Positions 16,235-23,564 of a DNA stretch of 61,918 nucleotides are shown in pieces. The number at the start of each line of letters is the position of its first letter. Within the stretch, counting starts at the first letter, position 1. The position numbers and the translations under genes are program-made. A model generated the notes under the pieces. The model worked only from the letters and a program-made list of their open reading frames with translations. It had not been told where the DNA came from and ran no database searches. The DNA comes from Hungatella sp. (GTDB taxonomy: Bacteria; Bacillota; Clostridia; Lachnospirales; Lachnospiraceae), in NCBI GenBank assembly GCA_022792815.1, contig JAAWBS010000048.1, positions 68,022 to 129,939 of the forward strand, given 5' to 3'.

Positions 16235-18088
16235 ATGAAAAAGTTAGTATCGGTTTTGCTTGCGTCATCTCTGCTGCTGGCAGGATGCGCATCCGGCAGC
16301 ACTTCGGCGACTACGGCGGCCCAGGAGACGACCGGCGCTGCCCAGGAGATCACCACGGCTCCTCAGACAGAGAAAGAGACCGAGGCGGAGACCACGGTTA
16401 CAGGCGGAGTATTTACGGGAAAAGCACCGGGATTCCACGGCGATATCGCGGTGGAGATCACGGTGGACGGCGAGGCCATCACGGATATCCAGGTGACTGA
16501 GCACACGGAGACGGAGAATATCGGCGAGGCGGCTCTGCCGATTCTGGTCCGGCAGGCTCTGGACAATCAGACGATCATGGTGGACACCGTGGCCGGAGCC
16601 ACCGTCACCTCCGACGGCTTCCGCGCCGCCATGGAGGCTGCGGTGAAGAGCGCAGGCCTTGATGTGGATAAGATGTCCCAGGCAGTGGCTGCGGCTCAGA
16701 CCGAGAAGGAAGAGATCACCCTCGACACGGATCTTGTGGTGGTGGGCGCCGGCGGAGCCGGTCTGACGGCTTCTCTGTCCGCTCTTCAGAACGGAGCCAA
16801 GGTGGTCCTTCTTGAGAAGATGTCATTTGCCGGCGGGGCCTCTGCCATGGCAGGGGCGGGAACCACGGCTACCGGCAGCAAGTGGCTGGCAGAAGACGGC
16901 GTGGAAGACAGCCCGGAAAAGCTGAAAGAAGATCTGTTGAAAAACGGTCACAATTTCAACCATGAGCCTACGGTTGATATCTTTGTGAATACCGTGGGAG
17001 AGGCATTTGACTGGCTGGTGGATCCCGAGGGAGCCAATGTAGAGTATCAGCGCCCCACCACAAGCCGTACTTATTCTGGCGTGGGCCGGGGAGCGGGCGT
17101 GGTGAAGACATTGCTTGAGCATGTGGAAGAGGCGGGAGGCCAGGTGCTTATGAGCACACCGGCCACGGAGCTGATCGTCACAGACGGAAAGGTCACCGGT
17201 GTGAAGGCTGAAGGGGAAAAGGCCCTGTACACCATCAACGCCAAGGCAGTGATCCTGGCCACGGGAGGATTCGGAGCCAATGACGACCTGGTTCCGGAGG
17301 AATTCCAGAAATTTGTGTACGCGGGAGCGGCGGGGGCCACCGGCGATGCCATCGAGATGGCCAAGGCAGTGGACGCGGACCTGATTAACATGGAGTTTGT
17401 CAATGTTCAGCCCAACAGCATCGTTCTTCCAAGCGGATTGGGCCAGTACTGCAATCCCGGCGTGGGAGGGGCTTACAAGACCAGCGGCGCATTTATGGTC
17501 GATGAAAAGGGTCAGCGCTTTGCCAACGAACAGGGAGGCGCCTATGAACTGATCCAGGCCATGAAGGAGAAGGAGGCTTCTTATCTGATCCTTGACGAGG
17601 CCTCCTTTACGGCGTTCAACGAGGGCATGAAGGGAAGCAAGATCTACACGGACGAGGACGTGACCACATGGCTTGAGAACAACGGCGCTTCCAACCCGGT
17701 GATGGTGGGAGGCGAGACTCTGGAGGATGTGGCAAAGGTCTTAAATCTGCCGGAGGGAGCCTTGAGTGCGGCGGCAGAGGCCTACAATCAGGCAGTGGAC
17801 GCCGGGACCGACGAGTTCGGAAGAAATCTGACTTTGAAGATCAGTGATGACGGCCCCTACTATGCCATCCAGATGTGGCTCCGCTACTATGCGACCCTGG
17901 GAGGTCTTCATGTCAATGAGCAGATGCAGGTGTTAAACACTGCCCAGGAGCCGGTGGAAGGACTGTACGCGGCCGGGGAGGCCGTAGGAGGTCTGGAAGG
18001 TGACATCTATCTGGGCGGTTCTCTCTTTGGATGGGCTATGACCAGCGGCTACAAAGCGGGAACTTGTGTCTCTGAGGCGATTCAATAG
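16235..18088 (+). CDS. Exported flavoprotein reductase (FMN-binding plus FAD_binding_2 lipoprotein)
   Basis: 617 residues. Lipoprotein signal peptide with lipobox LLAGC, then a Thr/Glu-rich linker. An FMN_bind domain (about 50-145) carries the flavinylation motif DTVAGATVT, candidate FMN-linked Thr125. A FAD_binding_2 reductase domain follows (dinucleotide motif VVGAGGAGLTASLSAL at about 168; C-terminal GDIYLGGSLFGWAMTSGYKAG). The architecture matches extracytosolic fumarate/urocanate/cinnamate-type reductases that take electrons from flavinylated carriers. ATG 16235 sits 1 bp after the MarR stop. The substrate cannot be read from sequence; no apbE flavin transferase is in the window. Confidence 0.92.
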   Translation: MKKLVSVLLASSLLLAGCASGSTSATTAAQETTGAAQEITTAPQTEKETEAETTVTGGVFTGKAPGFHGDIAVEITVDGEAITDIQVTEHTETENIGEAALPILVRQALDNQTIMVDTVAGATVTSDGFRAAMEAAVKSAGLDVDKMSQAVAAAQTEKEEITLDTDLVVVGAGGAGLTASLSALQNGAKVVLLEKMSFAGGASAMAGAGTTATGSKWLAEDGVEDSPEKLKEDLLKNGHNFNHEPTVDIFVNTVGEAFDWLVDPEGANVEYQRPTTSRTYSGVGRGAGVVKTLLEHVEEAGGQVLMSTPATELIVTDGKVTGVKAEGEKALYTINAKAVILATGGFGANDDLVPEEFQKFVYAGAAGATGDAIEMAKAVDADLINMEFVNVQPNSIVLPSGLGQYCNPGVGGAYKTSGAFMVDEKGQRFANEQGGAYELIQAMKEKEASYLILDEASFTAFNEGMKGSKIYTDEDVTTWLENNGASNPVMVGGETLEDVAKVLNLPEGALSAAAEAYNQAVDAGTDEFGRNLTLKISDDGPYYAIQMWLRYYATLGGLHVNEQMQVLNTAQEPVEGLYAAGEAVGGLEGDIYLGGSLFGWAMTSGYKAGTCVSEAIQ

Positions 18089-18102
18089 AACAGAAAATAA
18101 TG

Positions 18103-18154
18103 AGGAAAACGCCTCAGCCTGACGGATAAGACCGGAAGGCTGAGGCGTTTTCCT
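18103..18154. terminator. Bidirectional terminator between convergent genes
   Basis: A perfect 18-bp stem (18103-18120 with 18137-18154) whose ends are AGGAAAA and TTTTCCT, giving T-runs on both strands. It separates the flavoprotein reductase from the oppositely oriented xanthine dehydrogenase. Confidence 0.88.
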
Positions 18155-18161
18155 GAGAAAT

Positions 18162-20729
18162 TTATTTTTTCTTTCGATAATAGGTGTCTTCTAAAGGCAG
18201 ACTCTGCCGGAATTTCCCGTCCAGTTTATAGTAGGCAAGGGCGCAGGCGGGGGCTGTGGGAATCATGCACAGTTCTCCCACGCCCTTGGCGCCAAGTGAG
18301 TAGGGAAGCTTTCGCTCCTCCTCGGGTACGCAGAGGGTGACTTCCAGCTCCGGCGCTTCGTCGGCCCGCATGAAGCCGATGGTGCCGAACCTGCTCTGAG
18401 GACGTCCGTCCACACACTTGAAATCCTCGGTGACGCCGTAGCCGATTCCCATGACCATCCCTCCTTCGATCTGGCCTTCCACGGACTGAATGTTCACCGG
18501 GGTTCCCACATCAAAGGCTGAGACTGCCTTGGTGATCTTTCCTTCCTCGTTTAAAATGATCACCTGGGTCCCGTAGGAGTAGGACACATGGCTAATGGGA
18601 TTTTCTTTGATAGCTCCCAAGGGGTCGGTCTGAACCGAGTACTCGCCGTAGAATTCCAGCCCTTCCAGGTCAGACAGGGATTTGCCGCTGTCCAAAGCCA
18701 TCTTCAGCTTCTCCCCGGCTCTTCTGGCGGCCTCGCCGGTGACTACGGTCTGGCGGGAGGCGGTGGAGGTGCCGGAATCGGGAGTCCTGACCGTGTCCGC
18801 ATTCTCGAAGACAAAGAAGGCCGGGTCAAGGTTTGTCACATGACAGATCTCCGTGAGGGTCATCTGGCCGATACCCTGTCCCATACAGGAGGCGGAGGTG
18901 CGGATATGTACTTTTCCCTGCTCCACGGACAGGAGTACCCGGCCGATGTCCTTCTTTCCCATGCCGGTTCCGGAGTTTTTGAATCCGCAGGCGATTCCGG
19001 CGTAGGGGTTGGCGTAGTACACTTCTTTCACCGCATCCAGACAGGCCTCCATGTTGGTGTTGGAGTCTGCTCTCTGACCGTTGGGCAGCACGTCCCCGGG
19101 CTTGACGGCGTTGCGGCGGCGGAACTCCCAGGGGTCAAGACCGCACATCTGGGCCAGCAGGTTGATGTTCATCTCCGTGGCAAAACAGCTCTGGGTGACG
19201 CCGAAGCCCCGGTAAGCCCCGGAGACCACATTGTTGGTGTACACGGACATGCCGTAGATGTCGATGTTCTGGTAATTGTACGGTCCCGCCGCATGAGTAC
19301 AGGCCCGGTGGAGCACAGGACCGCCGAGGGAGGCGTAAGCTCCGGTGTCGGCGATGATGATGCCCTTCATAGCGGTCAGATGTCCGTCCTCGTCACAGGC
19401 TGTGGTGAACTCCATCTCCATGGGATGGCGCTTTACATGGTAGTCCAGGGACTCCTGGCGGCTGTATTTCACCTTTACCGGTTTTTTGGTGTACCAGGCC
19501 ATGAGGGCTGCGTACTGCTGAACCGACATGTCCTCCTTACCGCCGAAGCCGCCGCCTACCAGAGGGGCGCGGCAGTGGACTTTCTCGGCGGGAAGCCCCA
19601 ACATCTGGGCGCATTCCCTCTGGACGTCGTAGATGGACTGGCTGGCGGTATAGATGAGAAGGCCGTCATCCCCCTCCGGCAAAGCCACGCAGCACTCCGG
19701 CTCCATGAAGCCGTGCTCCTGCCAGGAGGTCTTGTACTTTCTGGTCACCACATATTTGGATCTCCTGATGGCCTCGTCCGCGTTGCCCCGGATGAGACCT
19801 GCCCGGCTCATGACATTGCCGTCCTCATGGATCAGGGGAGCGTCGCCGCGCAGGGCGTCGTAGGGGCTGGTGACGGGGGGAAGTTCCGTGTAGTCCACCT
19901 CGATCAGCTTTAAGATCTCCTCCAAGGACTCCTGGCTGGAGGCGGCCGCCACAGCCAGGGCATTGCCCACGTAACGAGTCACGTCCCCCTCGCCCATGAG
20001 CACGTCCCAGTCCTGCTTGATGTGGCCGATCTTATTGCAGGGCACGTCCTTTTTGGTCAGGATCTTCACACAGTCCGGGTGTGCCAGGGCCTTGGAGAGG
20101 TCAATCCGGTTGATGAGAGCCCTGGGGTAGGCGGAGTAGAGACACTTGGCATAGAGCATGCCCGGCAGATAGAGGTCGTCGGCGAAGATGCCGGTGCCGT
20201 TGACCTTCTCGGCCGCGTCGATGCGCTTGAAGTGCTCGTTCATGTGGAGTGTTTTGGGATTTTCCGGAATCTCTTTCTTCTCCCGGAAATAGTCTGCCGC
20301 CAGGAGGATGGCATCCTCGATCTTCTTGTAGCCGGTACAGCGGCACAGATTCCCCCGGATGGCTTTCTTCACGTCTGCCCGGGTGGGAGTTAAGTTCTGG
20401 TCCAAGAGACATTTGGCGGAAATGATCATGCCCGGGATACAGAATCCGCACTGTACGGCCCCGGCCTGGGCGAAGCAGTGTTCGTAGATCTTCATCTCCT
20501 CCGCCGGAATCCCCTCCACGGTGAGAATCTCTTTTCCTTCCAGGGTACTGATTTTGGGAACGCAGGCTTTCACCTTTTTTCCGTCGATGAGAACCGTACA
20601 GGTGCCGCAGGCACCCTCGCTGCATCCGTCTTTTGCCGCGGTCAGGCGGAGGTCGTCTCTCAAGTAGCGGAGAAGTTTCTTGTCTTCTTTGGCCTCGCAG
20701 ACCTGTCCGTTGATGTGAAGTTTGTACAT
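18162..20729 (-). CDS. Selenium-dependent xanthine dehydrogenase (fused 2Fe-2S and molybdopterin subunits)
   Basis: 855 residues. Residues 1-155 are a two-cluster 2Fe-2S domain (CSEGACGTC, then QCGFCIPGM and CRCTGYKKIEDA). A molybdopterin-binding large subunit follows (from about 170; GGGFGGKED, AYRGFG, GQG, and the catalytic Glu in KGVGEL near the C-terminus). The FAD domain of classical xanthine dehydrogenase is absent, as in the clostridial SelMo hydroxylases that carry labile selenium in the cofactor. There is no in-frame UGA; selenium would be in the cofactor. The start is ATG at 20727-20729, preceded by AAAGGGG; the longer frame to 20978 covers the promoter. Purine catabolism is the expected role. 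Confidence 0.92.
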   Translation of the reverse strand: MYKLHINGQVCEAKEDKKLLRYLRDDLRLTAAKDGCSEGACGTCTVLIDGKKVKACVPKISTLEGKEILTVEGIPAEEMKIYEHCFAQAGAVQCGFCIPGMIISAKCLLDQNLTPTRADVKKAIRGNLCRCTGYKKIEDAILLAADYFREKKEIPENPKTLHMNEHFKRIDAAEKVNGTGIFADDLYLPGMLYAKCLYSAYPRALINRIDLSKALAHPDCVKILTKKDVPCNKIGHIKQDWDVLMGEGDVTRYVGNALAVAAASSQESLEEILKLIEVDYTELPPVTSPYDALRGDAPLIHEDGNVMSRAGLIRGNADEAIRRSKYVVTRKYKTSWQEHGFMEPECCVALPEGDDGLLIYTASQSIYDVQRECAQMLGLPAEKVHCRAPLVGGGFGGKEDMSVQQYAALMAWYTKKPVKVKYSRQESLDYHVKRHPMEMEFTTACDEDGHLTAMKGIIIADTGAYASLGGPVLHRACTHAAGPYNYQNIDIYGMSVYTNNVVSGAYRGFGVTQSCFATEMNINLLAQMCGLDPWEFRRRNAVKPGDVLPNGQRADSNTNMEACLDAVKEVYYANPYAGIACGFKNSGTGMGKKDIGRVLLSVEQGKVHIRTSASCMGQGIGQMTLTEICHVTNLDPAFFVFENADTVRTPDSGTSTASRQTVVTGEAARRAGEKLKMALDSGKSLSDLEGLEFYGEYSVQTDPLGAIKENPISHVSYSYGTQVIILNEEGKITKAVSAFDVGTPVNIQSVEGQIEGGMVMGIGYGVTEDFKCVDGRPQSRFGTIGFMRADEAPELEVTLCVPEEERKLPYSLGAKGVGELCMIPTAPACALAYYKLDGKFRQSLPLEDTYYRKKK

Positions 20730-20793
20730 GGTAACCCCTTTCTTTGCAAACCAGAATATTCTATCAACTTTGACTTTCGCAATTACTGATTCT

Positions 20794-20822
20794 ATTATAG
20801 AAAGAAAGGGGGCAAGTTTCAA
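20794..20822 (-). promoter_or_regulatory. Promoter of the xanthine dehydrogenase gene
   Basis: Minus strand TTGAAA (complement of 20817-20822), 17-bp spacer, TATAAT (complement of 20794-20799), about 65 bp upstream of the ATG. Confidence 0.75.
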
Positions 20823-20934
20823 ATTCTTCCTGGGAGGAACTCGGTGAGAGAGGGATTGCTTGCTTTTAAAAGATGAGTGTGGTAGATTAATAAAAAGTCC
20901 GGGTTTCAGAAAATAAAAAGCAAAGGGGACAGTT

Positions 20935-21513
20935 ATGGAGAAAGCGACATATGAACCCGCTGACATCATGGTCTGCATGAGAGACCAAGGATTGGTGCTG
21001 AAAGAAAAATCCCTGGTGGCCTATCATAAGGAGACTAAGAGGATCATGGCAGTGGGGAATGAGGCTGAAAAGATCCGGGAACAGGATCCGGAGGGGATCG
21101 GAGTTATCTCCCCGCTGAAAAATGGGCGGGTTGCGGACTATAGCGCGGCAGTGGGATTATTTTCCGCTCTTCTTTTAAAGGTCCGGGGGAAAAAGAGGTT
21201 TTTTAAACCTGCCGTGGCAGTCTGTGTGCCGAAAGGGATTACCCAGGTGGAAGAGAGGGCTCTGAAGGAGGCTGTCATCCAGTCCGGAGCCAGGGAGGTC
21301 ATGGTGACGGAGCTTGCGGCAAAGCAGTTTATAGAGGAATTTTCGGAGCAGTCCGCCAAGTATAAGATTGTCATCGTCATCACAAAAGAGGAACCGGAGA
21401 ACTATGTGAAGGAGGAGATCGGCCGGATTCTGGAATATGCCGGGCAGGAGGGGATTTCCAGGGAGAGACTTCAGGCATTGTGGGAAGAGTGCAGAGACGG
21501 CAGGCCGGTATGA
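20935..21513 (+). CDS. Half-length MreB-like (actin-fold) protein
   Basis: 192 residues. Residues about 10-130 follow the N-terminal half of MreB: a strand equivalent to the GxGIVLNEPSVVA region (QGLVLKEKSLVAYHKETKRI), then MAVGNEAEKI, PLKNGRVADY, and AVCVPKGITQVEERALKEAV, then AVIQSGAREVMV. The leading DLGTANT phosphate loop is missing (DIMVCMRDQG instead), and after residue 140 it diverges into a basic/acidic helical tail; the second actin half is absent. ATP binding is therefore unlikely. It could be a co-assembling or regulatory mini-actin, or a stable relic. Its reading frame is clean and has a GGGGAC ribosome site. Confidence 0.75.
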   Translation: MEKATYEPADIMVCMRDQGLVLKEKSLVAYHKETKRIMAVGNEAEKIREQDPEGIGVISPLKNGRVADYSAAVGLFSALLLKVRGKKRFFKPAVAVCVPKGITQVEERALKEAVIQSGAREVMVTELAAKQFIEEFSEQSAKYKIVIVITKEEPENYVKEEIGRILEYAGQEGISRERLQALWEECRDGRPV

Positions 21514-21648
21514 GTAGGGAGGATTTACGGATACTCAGAATCAAATCATGGGAGAATCGTCACGGGAGGGATTGACGGTTTCCAAAGATGAAACGATCGG
21601 ATGGGACTTGCAGACACGTCTAAGACAGAGGGAAGGCGGTGTCAAAAT

Positions 21649-21716
21649 AAGGCGGTGTCAAAAACAAGCGGGAATCCTCTCAAATGAGAGCTGCGCCTGT
21701 TTTTGATCACCGCCTT
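21649..21716. terminator. Long hairpin between convergent genes
   Basis: AAGGCGGTG and CAAAAACA-type segments (21649-21670) pair with CTGTTTTTGATCACCGCCTT (21697-21716), with a small CTCTC/GAGAG apex hairpin. The first arm AAGGCGGTGTCAAAA is also present as a direct repeat at 21633-21647. It ends transcription of the flanking convergent genes, most likely in both directions. Confidence 0.65.
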
Positions 21717-21766
21717 CTTTCTTTGATATGACAGCCGGCTTCATGTCCTGCTGCCGCCTCCTATTT

Positions 21767-22699
21767 TCACGACAGCAGCCCGCTGTCCCGGAACAGGCAG
21801 GTAAATTCTTTCTGGGCGTGCTGAAACATATGGTCCTCAAAAGCCAGCCAGGTCCGCAGAAACTCCAGTCCTTTTGGAGTGAGGCATGTCTTGCCGCCCC
21901 GGCTCCCCCCGTGACGCCGGTCCACCACAGGGAAGCCTGTCTCCTGCTCCAGCTTGTTTAACATGTCCCAGGCCTTGCTGTAGGAGAGGGCCATCTGAGC
22001 GCAGGCCCCCCGAACCGAATGGGTGTCATGGATCAGGTAGAGGAGCAGTTTGACCCTGGTGTTGAAAAAGGTGTGTTCCTTCTGGAGGCCCAGTTGGACG
22101 AATGGATGGAGGAGGGCTCGGTTGTGTTCGGAGAGCCTTCGCTCCAGCTCCCGGCTGTCGTGTATGGTACACAGGATCCCAGGATCCGGCACATCGGCGA
22201 AGACCCGGCGGTCTGTCAGAGATTCCATGGCTCCCCGCAGTCCTTCTTCTCCCCGGTAAGCCAGAATGCGGGGAAACACAGATTGGGACAGAAGGATGGG
22301 GTGCCCCGGTATTCCTTCATGGCAGGGAGTGATGATCTCCCCCTCCATGGACAGCATGGAGGCCAGGGTGTCGGCGGTGTACATGGGCGCGTTGACAGGG
22401 GTGAACATGACTCTCCCGCATTTGCCCTCCAGGTAGTGAAGCCCTATTTTTACAGACTCAAACAGCTTGGGCTGCTCACAGTCCTCCAGCTTCAGAAAGA
22501 TCACGCCGTAGCCGGAGAGCTGGTACTTCACTTCCTCTTCCTGGGTTCCGGTTATGATGACGATGGGGAAAATGCCGGCCTGCTGGAAGGTGATGACGAT
22601 CCGCTTTATGATGGGAATCGTCCCCACCTGAAACAGCGGCATGGCATCCTTTTTGCTGGCAGCGCCGATGACTCCGCCGGTTCGGTTGATCTCTATCAT
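21767..22699 (-). CDS. NTP-transferase (MobA/MocA-like) fused to ModE-type winged helix
   Basis: 310 residues. N-terminal half (about 8-190) is a nucleotidyltransferase of the NTP_transf_3 kind related to MobA/MocA (GGVIGAASKKDAMPLFQVG, then VMFTPVNAPMYTADTL and GIPGHPILLS). The canonical GG(x)SxRMGxxK loop is altered. The C-terminal part (about 215-300) is a ModE/LysR-type winged HTH (GACAQMALSYSKAWDMLNKL, then GGSRGGKTCLTPKG). Near a molybdenum hydroxylase, this fits a regulator or cofactor-maturation protein for molybdenum enzymes. Strong AGGAGG site before the ATG; preceded by a structured leader. Confidence 0.85.
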   Translation of the reverse strand: MIEINRTGGVIGAASKKDAMPLFQVGTIPIIKRIVITFQQAGIFPIVIITGTQEEEVKYQLSGYGVIFLKLEDCEQPKLFESVKIGLHYLEGKCGRVMFTPVNAPMYTADTLASMLSMEGEIITPCHEGIPGHPILLSQSVFPRILAYRGEEGLRGAMESLTDRRVFADVPDPGILCTIHDSRELERRLSEHNRALLHPFVQLGLQKEHTFFNTRVKLLLYLIHDTHSVRGACAQMALSYSKAWDMLNKLEQETGFPVVDRRHGGSRGGKTCLTPKGLEFLRTWLAFEDHMFQHAQKEFTCLFRDSGLLS

Positions 22700-22719
22700 A
22701 GGTCACCTCCTGGATGGTG

Positions 22720-22763
22720 CCCTCCGCAATCGGGAGAGCGAGGGGGCTCTCGGGGGCGGAGGG
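22720..22763 (-). promoter_or_regulatory. Stable hairpin in the leader of the NTP-transferase/ModE gene
   Basis: Minus-strand CCCTCCGC and GCGGAGGG enclose a second stem GAGAGC/GCTCTC. The double stem sits about 20-65 nt upstream of the start codon, just before AGGAGGTGACC. It may be a cis-regulatory RNA; it does not clearly match the Moco riboswitch. Confidence 0.4.
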
Positions 22764-22917
22764 GAGTATGTCTTATTTTATCATAAAGAGGGGCGGGAGG
22801 GAACCTGAAAAAAATTGTGAGGGTGGGGGAGGTGGGGCGTTTGGGGAAAAAGCGGTGGAAATATTGGGGGAATTGGTGTAGAATAGAGGGGAGAAAGGGT
22901 GTTTGGGGTGGGAGGCT

Positions 22918-22971
22918 ATGAACGAGAAAGCGAGCTCTACATATAACGGTACTGACAGTATTTTTGAATGA
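22918..22971 (+). pseudogene. 5' stub of a broken gene, ParE/GyrB-like N-terminus
   Basis: An ATG after GGTGGGAGG opens 17 codons (MNEKASSTYNGTDSIFE) and stops at the point where IS200-type sequence begins. The YNGTDSI pattern resembles the start of topoisomerase IV/gyrase B subunits before VLEGLEAVR. It is probably the first codons of a gene cut by the IS event or associated deletion. The fragment is short, so identity is tentative. Confidence 0.35.
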
Positions 22972-23041
22972 AAACCCTAATCCCTCAGCTATGCTGGAGA
23001 GAATTGAGTAAGCGGAAGCGTGGAAGATAGCATAAAAAAGT

Positions 23042-23092
23042 CTCCTATCGTATAATGAGAATGGTGTCGCAAGCCAAACTCAAAGATAGGAG
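23042..23092 (+). promoter_or_regulatory. tnpA leader hairpin sequestering its ribosome-binding site
   Basis: CTCCTATC pairs with GATAGGAG, the latter containing the AGGAGG-type site 8 bp before the transposase ATG at 23101. IS200 transposases are known to be repressed by such 5' structures. Confidence 0.6.
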
Positions 23093-23100
23093 GCGTCCAA

Positions 23101-23529
23101 ATGGACAAGAAAAGTTTATCACACACCGCATGGAAATGCTAGTACCATATTGTATTTATACCAAAATATAGAAAGAAAAAATTGTATGGTTAGGTATGAG
23201 CCGATGTAAGAGATATAATCAGGACACTATGCAATTATAGGGGAGTAGAAATCATAGATGGAGCAGTATGCATAGATCATATACATTTATGTGTGTGCAT
23301 ACCGCCTAAAATGAGCGTATCAGATTTTATGGGATACTTAAAAGGAAAAAGTGCGCTGATGATATTTGATAGACATCCAGAATTGCAGAGCAAATGGAAT
23401 AAAGCCTTTTGGGCGAGAGGATATTATGTTGCAACAGTGGGAAATGTAACGGAAGAAGCAATAAAAAAATATATTCAGGAACAATATAACGAGTCGAAGG
23501 AAGAAGACGGAACCGCTTTTGAGCGGTAG
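23101..23529 (+). pseudogene. tnpA: IS200-family Y1 transposase with three in-frame stops
   Basis: One reading frame gives MDKKSLSHTAWKC, TAG, YHIVFIPKYRKKKLYG, TAG, V, TGA, ADVRDIIRTLCNYRGVEI and then an intact C-terminal two-thirds. Catalytic elements remain: HUH motif in DHIHLCV and the nucleophile Tyr in KKYIQEQ. Family length (about 140 residues) is preserved without frameshifts; only nonsense codons disable it. The longest residual open frame is 23293-23529. Confidence 0.88.
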
Positions 23530-23564
23530 CAAGTAAGAATGCTTGCGACACCCGTCCTTCGGGC

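Noticed and set aside
18588..19913. Long plus-strand frame (441 codons) antisense to the xanthine dehydrogenase gene
   Set aside because: The minus-strand protein has all cofactor motifs; the antisense frame has no domain, biased composition and no ribosome site.
18162..20729. Selenocysteine (UGA) in the selenium-dependent xanthine dehydrogenase
   Set aside because: No in-frame UGA and no SECIS-like need; selenium in this family is a cofactor ligand.
22720..22763. Moco riboswitch in front of the transferase/ModE fusion
   Set aside because: Context fits, but conserved motif pieces are not recognisable; kept only as an unassigned hairpin.
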